From NCBI GenBank assembly GCA_024710675.1, contig JANJUH010000001.1:1-9273 (forward strand): a stretch of 9,273 bases of DNA, given 5' to 3'. The position numbers were made by a program, and so were the translations under genes. Below, in pieces: positions 1 through 5,697 of the stretch. The DNA is from Lysobacterales bacterium. Its GTDB lineage: Bacteria; Pseudomonadota; Gammaproteobacteria; Xanthomonadales; SZUA-5. Below the pieces are notes generated by a model. The model did not search any database, was not told the origin of the DNA, and saw only the letters and a list, made by a program, of their open reading frames with translations. Position 1 is the first letter of the stretch; every line of letters begins with the position of its first letter.

Positions 1-2
1 AC

Positions 3-10
3 TGAGGAGA
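3..10 (+). promoter_or_regulatory. Ribosome binding site of the symporter gene, overlapping a possible upstream stop codon
   Basis: AGGAGA at 5-10 lies five bases before the ATG at 16, close to an ideal Shine-Dalgarno site, and it fixes the start of the symporter. The TGA at 3-5 overlaps this site. In this symporter family a small DUF4212 membrane partner is usually encoded directly upstream, so the TGA may be its stop codon. That identity is inference, because the upstream gene is outside the window. Confidence 0.7.
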
Positions 11-15
11 CGACC

Positions 16-1743
16 ATGAGCGTTTTGACCTGGACCTGGATCATCGTCGGCCTCTCCTTCACGCTGTACATCGGCATCGCCATCTGGGCGCGAGTGGGTT
101 CGACCAAGGAGTTCTACGTGGCCGGTGGCGGCGTCCACCCGGTGGCCAACGGCATGGCCACGGCAGCCGACAGGATGAGCGCGGCCTCCTTCATCTCGAT
201 GGCCGGCCTGATTTCCTTCATGGGTCGCGACGGCGCGGTCTACCTGATGGGATGGACCGGCGGCTATGTGCTGCTGGCCTTGCTGCTCGCGCCCTACCTG
301 CGCAAGTTCGGCAAGTTCACCGTGCCCGACTTCGTCGGCGACCGTTACTACTCCGACACTGCACGCCTGGTGGCGGTGGTGTGTGCGCTCTTCGTCAGCT
401 TCACCTACGTCGCCGGCCAGATGCGCGGCGTCGGCGTGGTGTTCAGCCGCTTCCTCGAGGTCGACGTCAACACCGGCGTCATCGTCGGCATGGCCATCGT
501 CTTCATGTATGCGGTGATGGGCGGCATGAAGGGCATCACCTACACCCAGGTGGCGCAGTACGTGGTGCTGATCTTCGCCTACATGGTGCCGGCCTTCTTC
601 ATCTCCTTCCTGCTCACCGGCAACGTGATCCCGCAGCTCGGCTTCGGATCGGAGACCATCGATCCGGCGACCGGCCAGGCCAGCGGCACCTACCTGCTCG
701 ACAAGCTCGACGGGCTCAGTACCGAACTCGGTTTCGCGGCCTATACCTCCGGCGCGAAATCGACCATCGACGTGTTCTGCATCACGCTGGCGCTGATGGT
801 CGGCACCGCCGGCCTCCCGCACGTGATCGTGCGCTTCTTCACGGTGCCGAAGGTGCGCGATGCGCGCGTCTCGGCGGGCTGGGCGCTGCTCTTCATCGCG
901 ATCCTCTACACCACCGCCCCGGCGGTCGCGAGCTTCGCCCGCGTCAACATGATCGAGACGATCAACGGCCAGGACAGCGTCGGCACGCTCTACACCGAGG
1001 CGCCCACCTGGATCACCAACTGGGAGAAGACCGGCCTGATCAAGTGGGAGGACAAGAACGGCGACGGCCGCATGTTCTACGCCGCCGACGCGCGCAACGA
1101 GATGACCATCGACCGCGACATCATGGTGCTGGCCAACCCGGAGATCGCCAAGCTCCCGGCGTGGGTCATCGCCCTGGTCGCGGCCGGCGGCCTCGCGGCG
1201 GCGTTGTCGACCGCGGCGGGCCTGCTGCTGGTGATCTCCTCGGCGATCTCGCACGATCTCCTGAAGAAGGTCGTGATGCCGAACATCACCGAGAAACAGG
1301 AGTTGCTGTACGCACGCATCGCAGCAGCGGTGGCGATCGGCGTGGCCGGCCTGCTCGGCATCTACCCGCCCGGCTTCGTCGCCCAGGTGGTGGCCTTCGC
1401 CTTCGGTCTCGCGGCGGCCTCCTTCTTCCCGGTCATCCTGCTCGGCATCTTCAGCAAGCGGATGAACAAGGAAGGCGCGATCGCCGGCATGATCACGGGC
1501 CTCTTGTTCACCACCGGCTACATCGTCTACTTCAAGTTCGTGAATCCGACAGCCACCGCAGCCGACTGGTGGTTCGGGATCTCGCCTGAAGGCATCGGTG
1601 TGCTCGGCATGGTGATCAACTTCGTCGTCGCCATCGCGGTCTCGAGCTTCACCGCGCCGCCGCCGGCCCACGTGCAGGAACTGGTCGAGACCATCCGCAT
1701 CCCGCGCGGTGCCGGTGCGGCCTCGCACATCGCCCAGCACTGA
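16..1743 (+). CDS. Sodium:solute symporter, VC_2705 / acetate permease (ActP)-like
   Basis: This 575-residue protein is an inner-membrane Na+-coupled transporter of the SSS family, probably for acetate or a similar small organic acid. About thirteen hydrophobic segments are visible, the first at residues 5-25. The stretch from Y34 to F59 (AGGG, then N45-G and D52-R-M-S-A-A-S-F) closely resembles the start of ActP. The ALST motif at residues 396-399 falls in the helix that holds the Ser/Thr of the second sodium site in SSS proteins. A long hydrophilic insert around residues 310-375 contains D346-K-N-G-D-G-R, which looks like a calcium-binding loop; I recall similar inserts in VC_2705-type members but not in classical ActP. 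The ATG at 16 has a very good ribosome site. Length fits the family and there is no break. A strong hairpin follows the stop, so it is probably the last gene of its transcript. The substrate is inferred from the family and neighbours, not shown by sequence. Confidence 0.9.
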   Translation: MSVLTWTWIIVGLSFTLYIGIAIWARVGSTKEFYVAGGGVHPVANGMATAADRMSAASFISMAGLISFMGRDGAVYLMGWTGGYVLLALLLAPYLRKFGKFTVPDFVGDRYYSDTARLVAVVCALFVSFTYVAGQMRGVGVVFSRFLEVDVNTGVIVGMAIVFMYAVMGGMKGITYTQVAQYVVLIFAYMVPAFFISFLLTGNVIPQLGFGSETIDPATGQASGTYLLDKLDGLSTELGFAAYTSGAKSTIDVFCITLALMVGTAGLPHVIVRFFTVPKVRDARVSAGWALLFIAILYTTAPAVASFARVNMIETINGQDSVGTLYTEAPTWITNWEKTGLIKWEDKNGDGRMFYAADARNEMTIDRDIMVLANPEIAKLPAWVIALVAAGGLAAALSTAAGLLLVISSAISHDLLKKVVMPNITEKQELLYARIAAAVAIGVAGLLGIYPPGFVAQVVAFAFGLAAASFFPVILLGIFSKRMNKEGAIAGMITGLLFTTGYIVYFKFVNPTATAADWWFGISPEGIGVLGMVINFVVAIAVSSFTAPPPAHVQELVETIRIPRGAGAASHIAQH

Positions 1744-1750
1744 GACGAAA

Positions 1751-1765
1751 GCGCCACAAGAGCGC
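1751..1765. repeat. Possible decayed REP half-site
   Basis: The 15 bases GCGCCACAAGAGCGC, seven bases after the symporter stop, match 14 of 15 bases of the REP copy at 8884-8898 (GCGCCACAAGGGCGC). The single difference breaks the inner base pair of the hairpin, and the outer head (CTCCCAC in the intact copy) is not conserved here. It may be a REP remnant or a chance match in GC-rich DNA. Confidence 0.3.
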
Positions 1766-1780
1766 ACCCTGCGACACACG

Positions 1781-1812
1781 GCTCACCCCGCTCCGGCGGG
1801 GTGAGCTGTTTC
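1781..1812 (+). terminator. Rho-independent terminator after the symporter gene
   Basis: A perfect ten-base-pair GC-rich stem (GCTCACCCCG at 1781-1790 pairs with CGGGGTGAGC at 1797-1806) closes a six-base loop. It is followed by TGTTTCC, a short and imperfect T tract. It lies 38 bases past the symporter stop and would separate that transcript from the DUF294 gene. The weak T tract lowers certainty for intrinsic termination, but the stem is unambiguous. Confidence 0.65.
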
Positions 1813-1888
1813 CGGGGTGGCGCTTGACCCGGCGCAAGCCGCTGCCGCCTGGCTTGCTGTGCAATCCGGGGCCAAAGCGAAAGCATTG

Positions 1889-2032
1889 GTCCGCAAAGGA
1901 CGCAAAGGACGCGAAGAAGAGCAAAAGCGCTTTTCGAGGGGCTATCCGGATGGACGCAGGTCCGGAATGGGCTCGATCCTTCGCCTGATGATTCTTCCGC
2001 TTCTCTTTGCGTCCTTAGCGTCCTTTGCGGAC
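1889..2032. repeat. Dyad repeat element with 9-base subrepeats (MITE-like)
   Basis: The arms 1889-1920 and 2001-2032 are inverted copies matching at 28 of 32 positions. Each arm is built from about three 9-base units of the type CGCAAAGGA: on the left at 1892, 1901 and, degenerate, 1910. The 80-base centre contains the perfect palindrome AAAAGCGCTTTT (1923-1934) and two copies of TCCGGA (1945-1950 and 1961-1966). It is more AT-rich than the neighbouring genes. It ends 47 bases before the start of the DUF294 gene, so it may affect that gene's leader or carry its promoter, but I see no convincing -35/-10 pair. No protein is encoded. The rest of the 1744-2079 gap holds only the terminator and the possible REP remnant. 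The layout suggests a small non-autonomous repeat; copy number in the genome would settle it. Confidence 0.6.
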
Positions 2033-2079
2033 AAAAATGGCTCTTCCCTCAACCCCACCGCAGTCCGAGACCCAACCCG

Positions 2080-3888
2080 ATGCTCGACCACGTCGATATC
2101 GACACCCGCCAACCGCCGTTCGACCTCCTCGACGCCGCGGCGCAGGAGCGCCTCAAACAGTCGGTCGACCTGGTCTATTACGCCCAGGGTGCCGAGATCC
2201 TGGCGGCCGAGACCGAAGCGGCGCAGGCCTTCGTGATCGCCAAGGGCCATGTCGAGGCCTACGACCCGCGCGGGGCCGGTGGCGAGCGCGCCTTTGCCGA
2301 CCTCGGGCCCGGGGACCTCTTCGGCTCGCATGCGGTGCTCTCGGGACGCGCGCGCCACAGCTACCGCGCCGCCGAGGACACGCTCTGCTACACGATTCCC
2401 GCCGCGGTCTTCCGCGATCTGGCGAACACCCAGGTCCGCTTCGGTGCCTGGTTCCGCGAGGGCATGGCGGTCAAGCGCCGCCACCGATCCGGCGAGTCCA
2501 CGCCCGAGGGCGGCCGCCTGCTGATGACGCGCGTCGCCGATGCGCACCTGGCGCCACTGGAACGCCTGCCGGCGAGCGCCTCGATCGGCCAGGTCACGCG
2601 CCGGCTGCGTGAGGCGGGCGTCGACTGCCTGCTGGTCGAGGATGCACTGGCTGGCCCCGGTATCGTCACACGCACCGATCTGCTCGAGGCGCTGGCGCTG
2701 CGCGGACGCCATCCCGACGATGCCGTCGGTCCGCTCGCCAAGCGCCCGCTGATCACCGTCGCCCGCCAGGCGCCGCTGTACCAGGCCCTGGTGACGATGA
2801 CCGAGCGCCATATAGAGCGGGTGGTCGTGCGCGATGGCGAGGAGCATGTCGGCACGCTCGGCATGGCCGAGTTGCTCTCGCACTACTCGGCGTCCTCGCA
2901 CCTGATCGTGCTCGAGATCGGTCGTGCCGCGAGCATCGGGCAGGTCGCCGCTGCCGCGCGCCGCCTGCCCGAGCTGATCGATCCCCTGTTCCAGCAGGGC
3001 GCCAAGATGCGCTTCCTGATGGAGCTGGTGACTGCGCTCAACGGCCGCATCCTGCGCCGGCTCTACGAGCTGACCGTACCCGAGGCCATGCGCGATCGAC
3101 TCGGCCTGCTGGTGCTCGGCAGCGAGGGCCGCGGCGAGCAGCTCTTGCGCACCGACCAGGACAACGCGCTGGTGCTCGCCGATGGTCTCGACGATGCCGA
3201 GGTGGCGCCTGTGGCCGAGGCGCTGTCGCAGGCGATCGAGGCCTGCGGGTGGCCGCCGTGCCCGGGCGGCGTGATGGTACGCAACACGGCATGGCGCGGG
3301 ACGGCCGGCACCTGGCGCGAGCGTATCGTCGGCTGGATCGCGCAGCCCACGCCGGAGGCCATGCTGAACCTCGCGATCCTCGTCGATGCCCGTCCGGTGG
3401 CCGGCAACGCGGCGCTGGTCGAACCGGTGCTGACCGCGCTGCGCCAGAGCCTGGGCCAGGATGTGGCGCTGCGCGCGATGGCCGACCAGGCGGTGCGCTT
3501 CCACACCCCGCTGTCGTGGTTCGGTCGCATCAAGGGCGGCGAGGCCGGCACCGACCTGAAGAAAGGCGCGATCTTCCCGATGGTCCACGGGCTGCGCACG
3601 TTGGCGCTGCAGGCCGGCATCGCCGAGCGCAACAGTTTCGCGCGCGCCGATGCGCTGGTCGCCGCCGGCGCGTTGTCGGCCGAACTGGGCCGCGACCTGC
3701 AGCAGGCGCTGGCGGTCTGCCTGCGCCTGCGCCTGGGTGAGCAGCTCAAGGCCAAGGGCGAGGGCGTGCCCGACAACCGCGTCCACGTCGACCAGTTGCG
3801 GCGGCTCGACCGCGAACTCCTGCGCGATGCGCTGCGGGTGGTCAACGACTTCCAGGACCACCTGCGTCATCGCTTCAGGCTCGACTGA
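2080..3888 (+). CDS. cNMP-binding-like / CBS pair / DUF294 nucleotidyltransferase-like protein
   Basis: This 602-residue cytoplasmic protein has no signal peptide or membrane segment. Residues about 12-130 form a cyclic-nucleotide-binding fold (LGPGDLFGSHAVLSG at 75-89, then R92 and RAAED at 96-100). Residues about 150-270 form a CBS pair, which in other proteins senses adenine nucleotides. Residues about 290-420 are a DUF294 nucleotidyltransferase domain related to GlnD, with the motif GSEGRGE at 347-353 and the acidic pair D359-Q-D361. Residues about 455-595 match the DUF294 C-terminal helical region. The layout and length are usual for the family. The ATG at 2080 is the first one in frame; its ribosome site is weak (GAGA at 2067-2070). 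The next gene begins one base after its stop, so the two are probably co-translated. It may modify a partner by nucleotidyl transfer in response to nucleotides, and its place beside the symporter suggests control of carbon uptake. The target is unknown, and the usual cNMP glutamate is absent (see findings). Confidence 0.9.
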   Translation: MLDHVDIDTRQPPFDLLDAAAQERLKQSVDLVYYAQGAEILAAETEAAQAFVIAKGHVEAYDPRGAGGERAFADLGPGDLFGSHAVLSGRARHSYRAAEDTLCYTIPAAVFRDLANTQVRFGAWFREGMAVKRRHRSGESTPEGGRLLMTRVADAHLAPLERLPASASIGQVTRRLREAGVDCLLVEDALAGPGIVTRTDLLEALALRGRHPDDAVGPLAKRPLITVARQAPLYQALVTMTERHIERVVVRDGEEHVGTLGMAELLSHYSASSHLIVLEIGRAASIGQVAAAARRLPELIDPLFQQGAKMRFLMELVTALNGRILRRLYELTVPEAMRDRLGLLVLGSEGRGEQLLRTDQDNALVLADGLDDAEVAPVAEALSQAIEACGWPPCPGGVMVRNTAWRGTAGTWRERIVGWIAQPTPEAMLNLAILVDARPVAGNAALVEPVLTALRQSLGQDVALRAMADQAVRFHTPLSWFGRIKGGEAGTDLKKGAIFPMVHGLRTLALQAGIAERNSFARADALVAAGALSAELGRDLQQALAVCLRLRLGEQLKAKGEGVPDNRVHVDQLRRLDRELLRDALRVVNDFQDHLRHRFRLD

Positions 3889-3889
3889 G

Positions 3890-4474
3890 ATGCGCTGGCC
3901 CGCTTTCCTGGAGCGCTTCCGGCCCGTCGAGTACGAGGAGCCGGTCAGCGTGCTCGACCTCGAGACCTCGGGCCTCGATCCGAAGAGCGATCGCATCCTC
4001 TCGATCGCCGCGGTACGTGTCGAGGGTGGCCGCATCGTGCTCAGCGAGCGCTTCCACCGGCTGGTGCAGGACGCCGGTCCGGTCAACCGCGAGGCGATCC
4101 GCCACCATCGGCTGCGGCCGGTCGACGTGCGCCACGGCGAGCCGCTCGGTGACGTGCTCGAGGCCTTCGTCGCCTGGCACGGCGGGCGACCGCTGGTCGG
4201 GTACGCGGTCGCCTTCGACCTCGCCTTCCTGCGCCGCGAAGTGCGTACACGCCGGCTCGAACTGCCGCCCCGCCGCGCCGATGTGCGCGACCGTTACCGC
4301 GACCGCTGCCTGCGCGCCAACCCGCAGCACCCGCCCGACCTGCGCTTCGAAGCCATGGCGCGCGCGCTCGGTGTGCCCGTGGTCGGCCGCCACGACGCGC
4401 TGGGCGATGCCGTCAGCACGGCGCTGATGTGGATCGGGCTTGGCGGGCGGGGCGGGGCGCCCGCCAAGGCGTAG
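3890..4474 (+). CDS. DnaQ-like 3'-5' exonuclease (DEDDh family)
   Basis: This 194-residue protein has a complete DEDDh nuclease core. Exo I is LDLETSGLD with D23 and E25, Exo II is GYAVAFDLAFL with D110, and Exo III is HDALGDAVSTA with H168 and D173. It should remove 3'-terminal nucleotides from DNA or RNA using two metal ions. I chose the ATG at 3890 because it lies one base after the TGA of the DUF294 gene and gives a standard-length protein. A longer frame starting at 3650 would overlap that gene by 239 bases and add only low-complexity sequence. AGG at 3877-3879 may serve as a ribosome site, helped by translational coupling. Similar exonucleases are often annotated as DNA polymerase III epsilon, but this small form beside DUF294 is a separate group and probably not the replicative proofreader. 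The last dozen residues (Gly/Arg/Ala-rich) are encoded by a hairpin and by the start of a REP sequence that also supplies the stop. Confidence 0.9.
   Translation: MRWPAFLERFRPVEYEEPVSVLDLETSGLDPKSDRILSIAAVRVEGGRIVLSERFHRLVQDAGPVNREAIRHHRLRPVDVRHGEPLGDVLEAFVAWHGGRPLVGYAVAFDLAFLRREVRTRRLELPPRRADVRDRYRDRCLRANPQHPPDLRFEAMARALGVPVVGRHDALGDAVSTALMWIGLGGRGGAPAKA
4439..4468 (+). other. Hairpin overlapping the 3' end of the exonuclease gene
   Basis: CTTGGCGGGCG (4439-4449) pairs perfectly with CGCCCGCCAAG (4458-4468) around an eight-base G-rich loop. It lies inside the final codons of the exonuclease gene and ends two bases before the first REP arm. No T tract follows, so it is not a standard intrinsic terminator. 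It could stall 3' exonucleases or add to termination together with the REP pair. Confidence 0.5.
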
Positions 4475-4540
4475 GAGCGCCCTCTGGGCGCGATCGGGCA
4501 ACCCGCGGGATCCGTTTCGCGCCCAGAGGGCGCTCCTACG
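4470..4540. repeat. Inverted pair of GTAG-type REP sequences
   Basis: Two perfect 24-base inverted copies, 4470-4493 and 4517-4540, flank a 23-base spacer. Each begins GTAGGAGCG and folds on its own (GCGCCC, loop TCT, GGGCGC in the left copy), while the whole unit can form one long stem. A GTAG head joined to a small hairpin is the signature of REP sequences mobilised by RAYT (REP-associated tyrosine transposase) proteins in Pseudomonas and Xanthomonas relatives. The TAG of the left head (4472-4474) is the exonuclease stop codon. The pair sits between the exonuclease gene and the efflux operon and could act as a transcript end or an mRNA-protecting structure. Eight consecutive G follow at 4543-4550. 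Confidence 0.85.
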
Positions 4541-4629
4541 ACGGGGGGGGTCGAAATGGCGCTCCGTTCACACCGGCTTGCCGGCGCCCCCGGTAAACCG
4601 GCGGGTCTTTCGATTGCCGGGGCCTTCCG

Positions 4630-5694
4630 ATGGATCTGCGCGCCTGCATTGTCCTGCTCGCGGCCGGCCTGGCCTCTCCGCTTGCCAGCCTCGCCCAGGC
4701 CCCGCTGCCGGTGATCGTCGAACGCCCGACGCCGGCGGCCTTCGGAGAACGCTTCGAGCTGACTGGCGATGTCGCCGCCGAGCGCCGCGCGCGCTTGTCG
4801 CCACGGGTCGACGGGCTGGTGGCCGAGGTGCGTGTCGATGCCGGCGATCGCGTCGAAGCCGGTGCCTTGCTGCTGCGCCTGGACGACGCGCTGGCGCGCC
4901 AGGCCTTGGGACGCCTGGGCGCCCAGGCGGCCGAGGCGCAGGCGCGCGTGGCCGAGGCCGAGCGCCTGCTGGCAGAGGCGAGGCAACTCGTCGAGCGCCA
5001 GTTCGTGCCGGCCTCGCAGGTCGCCACGCGTGAGGCCGAGCTGGAACTGGCCCGCGCGGCGCTGGCGTCGGCGCGTGCGGCCGAGCGCGAGCAGGCCGAA
5101 GTCGTCGAACGCCACGGCCTGCCGGCGCCCTTCGCGGGGCTGGTGGCCAGCCGCCAGGCCGAGCTCGGCGAATGGGTGCAGCGTGGCAGCACGGTGGTCG
5201 AACTCATCGATCTCGATGCGCTCCGGATCGAGGCGCAGGTGCCGGCCGAGCGCCATGCCGATCTGACCGACGGCGCCGAGTACACGCTGCAGGTGGCCGG
5301 TGTGGCGGACGAGATTCCGGCGCGCCTCGAAGCCCTGCTGCCGGTGGTCGATCCCGGTGCACGCACTTTCCTGTTGCGGCTGCGGCCGGCCCAATCGACA
5401 CCCGCTCTGCTGCCAGGCGCGCCGGTGCGCGTCGCGGTCTCGCTGCCGGTGCGCGAGCCGGCACTGACGGTGCCGCGCGATGCCTTGCTGAGGCGCCCGG
5501 ACGGTAGCCGAGTGCTCTTCGTGGTGGAAGCGGCTGAAGGCGGCCACGTGGCCCGCGAGCGCGCGGTGCGCGTGCTGCGCGATGCGGGCGCGCGGGTGGC
5601 CGTCGCCGGGTCCATCGAAGCGGGTGCGGCCGTGGTCGTGCGTGGCAACGAGGCGCTGCGCGACGGCCAGGCCGTCACGCCCGCGGAGCGTTAG
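4630..5694 (+). CDS. RND efflux pump periplasmic adaptor (membrane fusion protein)
   Basis: This 354-residue protein would bridge the inner-membrane RND pump encoded next and an outer-membrane channel. Residues 1-24 form a Sec signal peptide with hydrophobic core IVLLAAGLA and likely cleavage after AQA (22-24). C6 is too early and in the wrong context for a lipobox, so it is probably a soluble or membrane-associated periplasmic protein rather than a lipoprotein. The first half of the lipoyl-like domain is at about 56-86 (VDGLVAEVRVDAGDRVEAG), the alpha-hairpin coiled coil at about 89-160 is rich in Ala, Glu and Arg, and the second lipoyl half at 163-195 contains APFAGLV. A beta-barrel region follows to about 275 and a membrane-proximal domain runs to the end. 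The ATG at 4630 is preceded by GGGG (4619-4622), a poor ribosome site, but the signal peptide begins directly there. The permease gene starts three bases after its stop. The pumped substrate cannot be told from sequence. Confidence 0.9.
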   Translation: MDLRACIVLLAAGLASPLASLAQAPLPVIVERPTPAAFGERFELTGDVAAERRARLSPRVDGLVAEVRVDAGDRVEAGALLLRLDDALARQALGRLGAQAAEAQARVAEAERLLAEARQLVERQFVPASQVATREAELELARAALASARAAEREQAEVVERHGLPAPFAGLVASRQAELGEWVQRGSTVVELIDLDALRIEAQVPAERHADLTDGAEYTLQVAGVADEIPARLEALLPVVDPGARTFLLRLRPAQSTPALLPGAPVRVAVSLPVREPALTVPRDALLRRPDGSRVLFVVEAAEGGHVARERAVRVLRDAGARVAVAGSIEAGAAVVVRGNEALRDGQAVTPAER

Positions 5695-5697
5695 GCG

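Noticed and set aside
1889..2032. Short direct repeats as a CRISPR array
   Set aside because: The 9-base units are adjacent without spacers and occur as inverted arms, which is unlike repeat-spacer structure, and no cas gene is present.
2007..2036. Possible promoter (TTGCGT and an A-rich -10) at the right end of the dyad element
   Set aside because: Each hexamer matches only about three of six consensus bases at a tolerable spacing, which is no better than chance here.
1817..2236. Plus-strand open frame of 139 codons in the gap before the DUF294 gene
   Set aside because: It reads through the dyad repeat and then overlaps the DUF294 gene in another frame. Its RKGRKG stretch is simply the translated 9-base repeat.
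1942..4086. Minus-strand open frame of 714 codons opposite the DUF294 gene
   Set aside because: It covers the dyad repeat and the antisense of two well-supported genes. It is Arg/Gln/His-rich with no recognisable domain, as expected of a shadow frame in high-GC DNA.
4543..4550. Run of eight G as a possible phase-variation tract
   Set aside because: It lies about 80 bases before the adaptor start, outside any coding region and not between recognisable promoter elements, so there is no switching mechanism to support.
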